Assembly: GCA_028564705.1 (NCBI GenBank)
Contig: JAPXFQ010002811.1
Location: forward strand, 2,108,001 to 2,172,000
Direction: 5' to 3'
DNA: 64,000 nucleotides
Origin: Apricaphanius iberus
Taxonomy: Eukaryota > Chordata > Actinopteri > Cyprinodontiformes > Aphaniidae
The position numbers were made by a program, and so were the translations under genes. Positions 39,301 through 51,169 of this stretch are shown here, piece after piece (positions within the stretch are counted from its first letter, which is position 1; every line of letters starts with the position of its first letter). The notes under the pieces were generated by a model. That model made no database searches, had not been told where the DNA came from, and was given only the letters and a program-made list of their open reading frames with translations.

Positions 39301-42195
39301 AGAGAAGCTGCAGCCACCGGTATAGCAACTTCTAGAACTCCTGAACTCCTAAAACCTCACCTCATTGTAGGAGGAAATTTAAAGTATGAAACCTAACAAT
39401 GTGGCCATTCTTATTATAGGCTATAATAGAAATGGCCAACCCTTTATTTATGCTGCCACAAAGGAAGGAACAGAGTTTCCATATAAATTATTAAGTGAGT
39501 AAGCTTAAACGCCTGACTGAGCCTTTTTTTTAAAAAGTCTCCTCACCTTACAAACCAGTGACACTAACAGTGATTTGGGGAGCGCTATGTAAACAAAAAA
39601 AACAGTACAAACCAGATTTTATAATATCAAACAAGCCTTAAAGTCGATCAGTCGAGTGGATTCTGAAAGCTCAACCCTCCTCACCTCCTTCTCACGTCCC
39701 CACACCCCCACCGGTTGTGGTTGATTTAGGATCAGGGATCGATATTACACCAGAGTTTATTGAGTTGAAGCATGAAAAAAAGGTAAGTTTTCACTATCGG
39801 AACTTCACGGTTATTTTACATCCATGATAAACTAGGGAATGCTGCTTGTTTTGATGCTAACTTCTGTTGGAGACACAAGCCATCAGAGCATACCGATATA
39901 ACAAAATAAACATGGTCCGATGTAAATGGTTTCCCCGCTGGTCCATGAAACAGACACGAATATGCAAAATAAAAACTGCATAAGAAAACCTTGTCTGCAC
40001 TGCAAACGGATATAGCTAGAAATGATGGGACTATAGTTCACAGCCCATTTCTAGATAGGTTACGTTTAATGTTTTCCATCTTTGTTCTTATGTTGTTTGT
40101 CATCTGACTTATTTTCTTACTTTTTTATTTTACCATGCGCCATACGGCTCTGCTGTGCGATTTGGGCATAAGCTACATTTTCTACAAGGGTGACAACGAG
40201 GAGGGGGGAAATGATTCGTTATAATAAAATGGGCAAAGCATTCAATCTTACGCAGAACGACCAAACTACCAAAATTACTTCAAACACTCATCTGCATATT
40301 ATACAGGAGGTAATGAAAGAACCCAGAACAACATCTAATCCACTGGAAGCCTCACTTATCTCAGTTAAGGTCAGTGTTTATGATTAAACAATAAGAAAAT
40401 GACTACGAATAGATAATACCCAAGACTTTTAGGTAAATATTCTGAGGAGACAAAAACTGAAATTTTACGGAAAATCTCAATATGGTTACATCTGGCTTTG
40501 AACTAATGCAGCATTTAAACAAGACTTGGATGACTTGCTTTAACTGATGGAACACAAAATTGGAGACTCTTCAGGAGAAGATAGTCTGAATTTTCTTTTC
40601 TAAAAAATAAAATAAAAATCTTAATGTATCAGTTATTTTGATATTCAAGTGCAGCCATACAGTCATGACCTGCATATTTCCTGACTGAGGACACTTTACA
40701 GGAACAAGATGACAAGGCATTGTTACAAGCAGACCATTCCTCTGGCAACGTGGAACTGACTGACCGAGGTCGCCGAGTAGAGCAAAGTCTGGAAGCATTA
40801 ATGGCCGCTGAGGAACAAACACAAAACACAGAGTGGCACAAAATATGAAAATGAATGAATGAATGTGTTTAACAAAGGATAGAGACTCAATCTGAGCACT
40901 GAAATAAAATACTATGCCCGTCTTTCAGTAACCTGCGTAGTTTTGAGTCTTTAATTAGTAAACTTTTACTCTAAATTAATCACCAGGAAAGAATGTGGTT
41001 ATATTTAAAGTCACCGTGGGTGGTGGTTTTTTTTAATGGTTGAATTATCACTTGGAATGAGACTCCTCCACATGCACAAAACCACAGCACATCCCAACCT
41101 CAGAGCTGCGTGTTGAGACGTATCCAAAAAACAATAGAGCAATTACTTTGCATCTGACCATTTTCAGACACATTGATCCAGAGATTAGACTGCAGACTGT
41201 TGTGGGAATCCAGATACATGTGCATCCAAGTCTGGGACTGAAAATATAGAGGGGCACAAACTGGTTATTCACTAGGGCACAACTTCAGTGATATTTCTGG
41301 TTGCTCCTTAATGCAGGAGTGTTACATTTTTGACTCTAAGGATTTACTAAAACACCAAAAAACTATTGACTATGTAGAGATAAATGTTTGACTTCATCTA
41401 GGACAGGACTAGGTGTCTACCTCAAGCAGTACCTTTATACATTGTTCAGTATTGATGATAGGATGAAGCAGCAGATGGAAAGGCGGACTGGCGTCAAACT
41501 GGTCTGTCTAGTGAAAAAAAGATCACTTTAGAATCAGCTTTATTTGGCAAGTTTGTGTAAACAAATAAGGAGTTTGACGTTTAAAATATAAATATATGCA
41601 AAATGGAAAATAAATATATTTTTTCTTTCTAGTGAATATGTACAAACACAATGTCTTTACAAAAGAGGACAACAATGAATTTGTGAAAATATGCAAAATA
41701 GCTATCCAGTCACTGTTAAGCAAAGATTTGAACATTATCTCTCAGGAAATATGAATCATAATAAAAAAATAAGATGAAAGCTATAAGCAACTCAAATTAG
41801 CTTGATCTGTAGTCTTAAAGGCATAAAACACTCTTGTACATAAGGTTTGGAAGTCTGTTGTTCGAGGGGAGCTCATAGTAGAGCCCACTACTTGAGCCAA
41901 CACAAAAAAAAAAATCAACATAACACTCTGCGATAGCCTTTTTGAGTTCTCCCAAAAGAACTGCATTTGCCTTACAAAAATTAACATTATTCTTTTGATA
42001 TAACTTTATTTTGTAACTATATTTTCTTTTACTTTAGACCTTTAGACCGCTGTTCAAGCATCACACAGCAACACACCAGGTTACAAAGTGGTGTGTTTAC
42101 CACACCACTCACCCTGTAGATGGCTTCAGGTAGCAGTTGCGCAGTGGACCAATGTGTTGTTATTCTAGGCCCTTGCTTGTTTTATGACATCAGGG
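39301..42195. other. Intergenic between tuft1 and cgn, left part
   Basis: AT-rich. I find no exon, RNA gene or strong repeat. Short ORFs on both strands lack conserved features. Confidence 0.4.
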
Positions 42196-42720
42196 CTGCA
42201 TCCGAAACCACTAAATTGGTAAGAGGTCTTACGCCAAACCGGATGTGCGTCAGCGTCCGCCATGATAAGATGCATCCGAATTGGGCTTCCAGTTAGGATG
42301 GAGTTAGGGAAAGTGGCCTGTATGCTAACTATCATAGCCACATTAGCATAGGGACCTCTGATGCTAACTAACTAGGGATTAGGAGCTATGTGCCATCCCA
42401 CAATCCGTTGCGCCACAAGACGCCATCAATTCAAGTCGCCCGGCCCTCCTCACGTAAAATAACGAAAATGGCCGAAAGGAAAAAAACGTTCACATGTGAG
42501 TACAACAACCTCTTCCGAAGGTTTATTTTGATATGCCTCATTGATGTGTGTTTACGTCGCGTAATGACGTCGGGTAGAAAGGCTGTTCGAAATGGGCACA
42601 TTCGCGAACGGCTCCCTAGACTACTAGCCGTAGTGTTCTCACTGTTGACCCTATGAAAGGTTAAGGACTAGTTGCTAGTGTTAGTGCTTAGAGGCTAACA
42701 TTCAGTGGTTTCGGATGCAG
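42196..42720. mobile_element. DNA-transposon-like unit with 17-bp perfect TIRs
   Basis: CTGCATCCGAAACCACT at 42196-42212 recurs as its exact reverse complement at 42704-42720. The 525-bp interior has repeated GCTAAC/ACTAG-type motifs and is more GC-rich than the flanks. It has one short plus-strand ORF (42390-42656) with no recognised domain. I see no clear target duplication, so the superfamily stays open. Confidence 0.68.
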
Positions 42721-44289
42721 GAAATTACCTCTCACTCCCTTGTGTGTTGGATAGCTACATAATCATTTGTATATCGCCACCTGCTGTTTTGGTGTAGTCC
42801 ATCATGTTAAACACTGGACTCCAGCACAGGCTGAGACCTGCATCATGTGAACACAAAAGAAATTAGCATTTTTCTCTGGCCGTTCAGAAGACTGCAGCAT
42901 CTGGGAATGCTATTTTATTCACTCTTTTCTCTTTTTTACCAATGATGGCAATACTCATGACTTGGAGATGGCCTTCAAAGTCTTCGATGCCTTTCAAAAC
43001 ATCACAGACAATATTGGCGATTGCAAATCAGACTATAATAATAATAATAATACATTTTTGGAAAGATATCTAATTGCAATTTTTAAATTATATGACACTT
43101 AAGTCTTTTTACTATTTATGTACAGTACTTTAATTCTGGTGGTTTTGCCACATAAAGTTAGAGCAACAAGAAAGAACAACAACAAAGTCATTCATAAATT
43201 ATTTGGAGAACAACGCCCAATCTTAATATTTTGACTCTGCGGAAACTGAGATAAAATGAAGCTTCTACATAGTCACTTCAAGCTTCAAACAAACTTACAC
43301 TAAGCAGCTTGAAAATAACTACATACTCACCCCACAATCTTTAAAATACAAGCACTTAAAACTGAATTAGCAGAAGCACATGTCTCAAGCCAGCTTGCAA
43401 TAGGCTAACTAACACTCATGCACTCACTTTCAAAATGAGTACTAATGTTTCGGTAAGTAAATACATACAATAAAGAAATGTGTGCACACTAAAAGTAAAA
43501 AGAAACATACGTTAAGCTTTACTTTTGCAGTGGAGTTGCTCACCTTTTTTGCCAATGCAGAATAGTCCTAAATGTATGGGCTAGTTGAGTAGGCAGAGCC
43601 AGGAGCTCAGTGAAAAGCATAACTACTTTGGCAAAAAATTAAAGAGAGAAGCTTTTTTTCAACAAAAATGATTTTCTTAGTGCTTGTTACAAAAGAAAAA
43701 TACTATGTCAAACAACACATTTTATCTCCACTGAATTACATTTTTTTAATTTAAAACAGGCTATCAAAATAAGATTTGAAACACAAAATGTATACTTACA
43801 TCATCAATCAGCATTTTCTATTTACAGCAACACAATAACAGTAATATAACAACATTTCACAAGGATGACTTTTTACGTCTTTTCACCAGCCTTAATGAGG
43901 TGACTACACAGAGTTCCTGTAAGATTTGGTCATTGGCTTGGCTTTTCCAAAGCTTAAATGTTTTTCTTTTATTAAGTCTTTCTTTTGTTGTTGGTGGCTC
44001 AATGTAAACTGTTAATCTTCCACTTTTTAGCAGTTACTTACTGGCATTTAGAAATGTAAATTTGTCACAAGTTAATTTACCTTTACAAAAACCCTAAGTT
44101 ACATTTGAAAAAAAAACAAATTCTAGAGCATGATGCTGCCACCACCATAATTAATTTAATGTTTTGTTTTCTGTTATGTGCTGTTTTTGTTTGTTTTGTT
44201 TTTTGTGCCAAATACAGCTAATAAAACTATGTTCCACAACATACTTTGACAAAGGAAATTTTAGCCATTAATTTCGGAAGGTGACCAGG
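42721..44289. other. Intergenic, no gene
   Basis: AT-rich with a short (ATA)n run near 43034-43052. Nothing else stands out. Confidence 0.4.
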
Positions 44290-45065
44290 TGACTATATAC
44301 TGTACCCATCCAAGCTCTAAGTAAATGCATTAAGCTAATCAATTGATGGATATGTCATAACTTTCTCCAGCTGAATCAAAACAAAACTGAAGTAATTATC
44401 TTTGGACTAAAGAGGAAAGGTCAAGAGTCAGCCCACAACTTCAGTTATTACCGCTAGAAACTACTGATCAGGCACGTAATCTAGGTGTTCCATCAAATGA
44501 AGAAAATTTCTAGGATTAAAGGACTAAAGTCACAAAGGCCCTTGAAAAACTCATCCATGCATTCATCTGTAGTCCGATTGATTACTGCAACAGCGTCCTC
44601 ACAAGTCTACCTAAAAAGTCAATCAGAAAGCTGCAGCTCGCGTCCTCACTAGAACCAGGAAAGTATAGCAAATCACCCCAGTTCTAAAGTCCTTACACTG
44701 ACTCCCTATAGCTCAGAGAATAGACTTTAAGATACTCATACGAGTATCTTAAAGTTAGTATAAATCACTAAATGGTTTAGCACCAAAGTATGTTGAATCG
44801 CTAGGCTCTTTTAAATCAAAGATTAAAACACACCTGTTTAGAGCTGCCTTTGAGTTATGTTCTAATATACTTGATTACTATACACTTGATTCTTATGTTG
44901 TTTTTATACTTAAGTATACTTTTCATGTTTCTGTGCTATAATTTATTTCTAATGCTTTTCCTAAACTGTATTTTATCATGATTTGTTTGTTTCTTTACCC
45001 CCAAATCATGTAAAGCAGCTTCAATTACCTTGTTGATATGCAAATAAAATTCCCTGGACTTGAAA
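44290..45065 (+). mobile_element. L2-like LINE 3' portion, plus orientation
   Basis: The plus strand encodes pieces of an L2-type reverse-transcriptase tail: LIHAFICSPIDYCNSVLTSL (about 44550-44610), KSIRKLQ, then, after frame breaks, SKIKTHLFRAAFELC (about 44816-44860). It ends with GTAAAGCAGCTTC and AATAAAATTCCCTGGACTTG near 45060. Many stops make it a relic. Confidence 0.8.
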
Positions 45066-47370
45066 AAAAAGTATTCTTTCTTCCAGTCACAGTCCAAAAA
45101 CATGATGAATAAAGGAGATCGTTATCAGATCTAGATAATTAATCATCAATCATGCATCTTCTTCAGTTTTGCTGTCAGTCTCTTGCCAACCTCTCTCTCC
45201 AGTTTTCATGATTTTATTTGTTTTTGAGAAACATGTGGGTTTTGTGATATCCCTGTTGTTTCATATTTCTTAGCATATATTTCTTAACAGTCATATTTAA
45301 TTTGTTGAATATGACTAAAATAAAACAGATCAGGTGTGTTCTGACGAGGGTCACTTGTCTGGTTAATGGTATTTTTTTGAAAATAACAACCCTTAAATTT
45401 TTATTTACCATATTTTCCATTAAGGTCACCTTTCTGTATCAATGTTTTTTATTTATCTGATGTAATATTCATTTATTGAATGGCATATTTTCATAAGTGG
45501 AAAATGATTATAATCAACAGAAATTAAGACTTTAAGACAACAGCCTGTGTATAATTAATCTATAGAATGTGCTTCACTGTCTTGATGTGCCTTTAAAGAC
45601 ATAGATACTGCATATACAAGTTTGAAATAAGTATTAGCTTAAGGATGTGGAGTCTTACCTAGGTTGCACATTTTTATGTTTTATATTTTCCACTCTTGTG
45701 GTATATTTTTTGCGTTTTCTTCAGTTTTAATTTTAACAGAGGTGTGATAGGTGAAGGGATGTTCGTGTCAACTATTAAATACAGTATTAGAGTTAAAAAA
45801 CCTTGAGTTGAAACATGCTGGAAACTGAAGGAACAGACTCATCACAATTTAATGCAGAAATATGGTAAGAAATTAGGGAATTATAAGAATAAACACTTAA
45901 AATGTTGAAACATGTGGTATGGGATTTATTTTAAAACATTTCCATGAGACAATAGGTCATGACACAGTGATGAAAGTTTCTTAAATAATGACAACAGACA
46001 CTTTAACTGATGTCATCTGTTTTTTTGTCTGAAAGGTAAGTCTCACAGGAAAGTAAGTGTTTTTCCTGCTCCCGCTTAGGTTATGACCTCTGTACGTATC
46101 TTTCTGTCAACCTAGAAAATTCCTAGGTTCTATATTATATAACTAGGACTAAAGTAAACCTGTGACAGTTACGGTTTGTTATCATTTCCTCCCAAACATT
46201 GCCTAACCTTGTCTCTGTTTTGTCACTAACTCGGCCGAAATGTTGATCAAAAGGATCGGTATTTATGGCGCTGACGTGTTAGAATGATGACATAGTTGAA
46301 CTCCTCTCCTCAGCTTTAAGGGTTTCTCACAAGACAGGTGGTAACAAGTTATTTGGTCCAGTCCTGCTAGACTTGTGTTTCTTTACGGTGAAGCCCTGCA
46401 GGCAGATGGAAACACCTTACACCTAGATGACAAAGGCACCCATTTGTAAGAGCAAACCCACAACAGTTTCAAAACTTGATACACACCCAGATCTTGACCA
46501 ATAAGCTCTCAGGTACAACTGTGTCTCGAAAGCTGCAATATGGAAACCCGGCCTGCCCATGGAAAATATGCACCAGTGTATTCTATAGTCTTACAAAACA
46601 GGTTGGTCACGCAAGATGTTGATGCTGTGCAGGTTGGGTCACTCTAGGGTAGAAATATCGCGTGATCTGGTCTCTTAGTAATCACTGAAGGTGACTTTAT
46701 GCCAAGAAATTAGCTTTGAATAAAGGCTTTAAAGTTCAGGTTCTCAAAAACAAGACCATAAAATGCTTCCTTTTTTGCTTCTTTTGAATATCAATTCTAC
46801 AATGGCACCACGGGCTATAACAAAATAACCCACTTTGTTCGTTTTCCAGGGCAGATCAAGTGATAGCCACCACTCACACAATGATTGAGATTGTTCTGTG
46901 CGAGCCAACATGCCAAATGGGATGTAAACGTTTATTTGACCTGAGTGGAAGCTGGAGCGTCCCTTCAGGGTGTCGACTTTTCTCTTTTGAAACAAATTTC
47001 TGAGCAGATGAAAAATGTTTATAGAATAAGAGAACAAACTTTTAAGATATTTTCCTGATAATACAGAGTTGAGTTGGATCAACACATTTAAAAAAAAAAA
47101 AAACATTTTATGCTGCAAAACTGGATCAGAATTTGCAGTGTAGAAGAGATGTGGAGATGATTAAGAGATGTGGTAAAGTGGTTTTTGTGATGATCTAAGC
47201 CTGATATAGCACAGTCCTGAGGTGTTCCTGCCAAATGAGATCATAACAGTAACGTGTGATACGCTTATTATCTCCTGTACCAACAAGGTGACTCTGGCAC
47301 ACAGTACCACAGATTTTTGGATTCCATATCCTTCAGTAATCTTAGAAAAAAACACTTTCTTTGTAAAATC
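45066..47370. other. Intergenic, no gene
   Basis: AT-rich. Short ORFs are not supported by splice sites or conserved motifs. Confidence 0.4.
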
Positions 47371-47660
47371 AGTAGTTTGTTCAAACTGTTCGGTTGTCCC
47401 GGCACTGCCTCAGTTTAAAGAGCAACTCAGCCCCCTAGTAAAATGTGATGTCTATCCAGAAATGACAAAAATTGCAGTTCCCCTCTCATCCACTGGGGGC
47501 TGGCAGCAGAAAAGGAGCAAGTTCCCACTGACTCCCATGTGTTAAAGGCCAACTATACAGCAGAAATAAACCTGTTTACAGCCTCGTTAAAAAAACTGTT
47601 TTAGGTTTATCAGTTCAGGTTTACCGTCATGACAACTCTGAGGTGGGTTAAAAATGTTTG
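47371..47660. repeat. Probable teleost interspersed repeat
   Basis: The segment AAGAGCAACTCAGCCCCCTA, TCCACTGGGGGCTGGCAGCAG and CTGTTTACAGCC is of a kind I associate with repeated non-coding elements in fish. The boundaries are uncertain and no inverted ends were found. Confidence 0.35.
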
Positions 47661-49449
47661 TAATTCATCCATTTAGATGTAATTTCATCTGAAAATTATT
47701 ATGATTTATGATTTACGTGCTTGTAAAAATGTGTATTCAAATGACTACAAATTAAAAGTCGCATATATGATCATCTACCATGAGCTAACATTTAAAATAC
47801 TCGTCAAGACCTTGTAGTGCTCGTCTCACATGCTGGCCTTCTCTTGACCAGCAATCCCCCCCCCGCACCACTTTCCATAAGGCCATATTTCGTCCCGGAA
47901 GAAAAAATCTCACTGAACTTTTCTTCTAATCATTTCCAGTCCACCATTTGTTTTCACATCAAATCTAAAGTAACTTTTGCCACAGAATTAGCGCTTTCTC
48001 TGCATCAATATATCAACTCTCATTCATATTTTTTGTCAGTAGGGGACCCATTGACCGGATCCAGAAGGGTGAGACTAGGCCTCTATGGTGGAATATTTGT
48101 GCCACCAACTTGAGATTGATCTCAGAACAACTGTCTATGTGAAGGAACAAAAACATCTTCTCTGTACTCACGCTCGGCTCTATTTCTGCTCCCTCAACTC
48201 TCTGTTTGTGTGTGGCTCTTTCTCTGCTCGCTCAACTCTATCGCTCCTTGCAACTTCAGTTATAGCTACATGAATCCCACCACCAGCCAGTCACAGACAT
48301 GTCCTTTTAATGCAGTGCATTCTGTGATGCATTTGCTGGGGTTAAAATCCACCAATGAGAACTGCTATTCAAAGTACTGAACAAACGACTGACATTACAA
48401 AACAAGCCAAAAAAATATCCAATGTTTGACACGCTTTAGGCTGGCATTTGCGGCCAATCCAGGAGCGCCATTATTTTCCATGTCGCTGACTGGCTGTACT
48501 ACCTGAAGAGCAGGGATGAGGAAGACTGCTGCTAACTTCTGTGTTAGATGCTTTTCAAAATAATGGACACTGAGGTATATGTGGCGTTGCAAGAAATAAA
48601 ATAGGTAGTTATAAGCATTTTTTGGAGGAGCTGTTAAGTATTTACGGACTAGTCGAGGCCTCTGGTCCCTGACTCCAAAGAATACCAGAGTTCCACTGTT
48701 TGCTAGAAGTTGAACTACGGCAGGACACACGCTTTGTGGCCAAAGATTCCCATAAATAATGCCTAATCATAGAAAATAAGAATAATAAGTAAATAATCAT
48801 AGATGAGCACGGTCCAAATTTTATCCTGCAAATCATTAATTTAACTTCCTTTTTTACGGTCTATGGTTTGTTTTATACACTCTAAGCAAACAAAATCTTA
48901 GAATTCGGCTTCAGATTTTTGTGTGTGATTAAAACTCAGTTAAATAAAAGATAACAACGAAACCCGAGGTTTATCATGTAAACCCTGAACTATTTAACTA
49001 GAAAAGGTGTGATATGTGCTCTTGACCTCCCTGATGCTTATCACAACTGTGATGAACAGAGACCAAAAAGAAAAACATAACAAAAAAACTCCACACAACA
49101 ATGGCATGTATTACTTTGACATTTTGGATTTTAGATATCTAGTATTTAGTTCTATTCCCCCCCCCCCCTTTTTTTTTACTATTTTGGTTCACTATAAAAC
49201 TCTCCAAGTGGAGAGTATTGCAGAAAGATCCTGAGAGCTACTCCTCAGAGGTGTTTCTCAGCAGCTCTTGGCTTGAGCTGTTGTTTTTGTGCAGTCAGTG
49301 TTTGTAAAATCTCTTAAAGCGTTCAGTTGTGTTCAAGAAAAGCAACATTCTTGGGAACGTCATCGTTTTCAGTTTTTTTTCTTTGTAATGAAATCATTCA
49401 GGAATATTCCTTTCCTTCCCCATCACTTCTCTATTTGCGGTTTCAGCTC
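47661..49449. other. Intergenic, repeat-like patches
   Basis: Mixed composition with CT-rich patches (about 48130-48250). A C-run followed by a T-run sits near 49158-49177. No gene is supported. Confidence 0.35.
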
Positions 49450-51169
49450 CCCACTGAGCAATAGACGTCTATTAGACGTGCCATCTAAATTCAAACCGAA
49501 ATTAGACCGTCTATAATCGGCCTACATTTTAGCCCCAATCTAGACGACACAATTTAATACATTTATTATTAAATATTAAATAAAAAAATAACAGAAAGTT
49601 GTGTAAATGACGTCCAAGTACTGGATAAAAACGTTTTTAACAGTCATTGATCAATGCACAATGTAGATTATATTTAGACTCGATTTAGACGTCTAAATTT
49701 ATACGTCGTATCAACGTCTCTCTTTAGACCAAATTTAGATTATTTAATTAAATACATTAAAGAATGAACAGTGATTAAAAGCAACACACTTAAAGTTCCG
49801 CTCGGTCTAATCGTCTTTATGGTGACATGGATATCGGAGTCCTCCGAACCAATTTATTTTACTCATTGGGACCACTATGTGTTAGAAAACGTTGTTTCTT
49901 CAAATATGAAGTGTCGCATAAAGGTGAGTGCTCAAAGGAAAGTTACTGAAATGTTTTGTCCTACAATGTTTGTTATCCGTTTGCAGCATAGCTAGCAGGC
50001 TAGCTATAGCTTAGCTGCTAGCTAGCTATTAAGTAGCCATTAAACCGAATGGTCCTTTGAAACCATGTACTTTGTCTTAATGAATAATATCGCTGTGATC
50101 TCTGTGACTCTTAAAATATTTATTCATTTATTCTATTGCTGTGTTTGCAGAATCTGTTCAGAAAACTTTAAAAGAGGCTACAGAGTAAATTATCAGCTCA
50201 GCAATGGCTGCACATCTCAAACAGGCTCCAGCTCGAAATGTTGGAGGGGCTAAGAGGCCCAGGACACCTTTGGTGTATTTTATTTATTTACATTTTGGTT
50301 TAGGTTGATGAATTTTCCCAGTGTTTTTGTATATTTAAAAAAAAAATGTTTTGGCATAATTTTTGTTTAGTAAATGTTTTGCATACAAATACCTAAATTT
50401 TTATTTTAGTAATTTTGTACATCAGACAACTTATTTTTCACCACAATCTTTGTTAAAATAAAATAAGCAAAATAAAATATTTTGATATTATATATTTGAA
50501 TTTGTGCTTTTATTTTATGGCAATTTATGTTTACAAATGTGTTGAAATTAACATGTATATTGCACATTCATATGTTTGTGATGGTTGGATGTTTGAAAAG
50601 TGTTTTGATTTACATTACAGTAGGATAGTTTGGTTAATGTTAAGCTTAAGAGATGTATTTATATCCAGTTGTAAAATAAGTATAGTGTTACTGAAACAGT
50701 TTTAAAACATCATTGTTATTTTAAAAGATAGTTTTAGGGAACTTGATTTAACATTCAATTTCACGACTTTAATTTTAATAGGTTTGTTGTGATGAATTTA
50801 ATAGATTGTAAAAGGTGGATTTATTAGAATATCATTAGGCTATAATACATTTAATAGACGTCTATACGACGTCTAAATGACGTCTAGATTATCTGATGGT
50901 GTATAAATTTGGTATAAAAATAAACGTCTGTTAAACGTATAACTTTAGACGTCTAGAAATAGAGGTTCATTAACGGTAATATAAACGTCTTACATTAGAC
51001 GCGGCGTATAGAGGTAGTCGTCTTTTAGACGTCTATTAGACGGCTAGTCTAAACCTAGACGGCTGAAAAACTTCCATTTTTAGACCAGTGGTAGACATTT
51101 TAGCCTAGACGTCTACGGACCATATAGACGTCCATTAGACGTCTTTTAGACCGAAAAATGCTCGGTGGG
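49450..51169. mobile_element. Palindrome-rich DNA transposon, CACTA/CMC-like, non-autonomous
   Basis: Left end CCCACTGAGCA and right end TGCTCGGTGGG are inverted partners with one mismatch. Beneath the ends lie clustered copies of the palindrome AGACGTCT, at 49463, 49687, 50856, 50947, 51027, 51107 and 51137 (start positions), with further variants (GACGTC, AGACGGC, AACGTCT). Subterminal clusters of a short transposase-binding repeat and CAC-starting ends are typical of CACTA/EnSpm (CMC) elements. The 1.1-kb interior is AT-rich with no recognisable transposase. No matching target duplication is visible at the chosen boundaries, so the exact ends and class are tentative. Confidence 0.66.

Noticed and set aside
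42390..42656. 88-codon ORF inside the 17-bp-TIR unit
   Set aside because: No transposase or DNA-binding motif can be recognised. It is too short and isolated to call a gene.
47222..47545. 107-codon plus-strand ORF
   Set aside because: It runs into repeat-like sequence and has no conserved feature or exon boundaries.
49771..50253. Two short ORFs inside the palindrome-rich element as a possible transposase
   Set aside because: No catalytic motif or domain pattern, and the DNA between them is AT-rich with stops.
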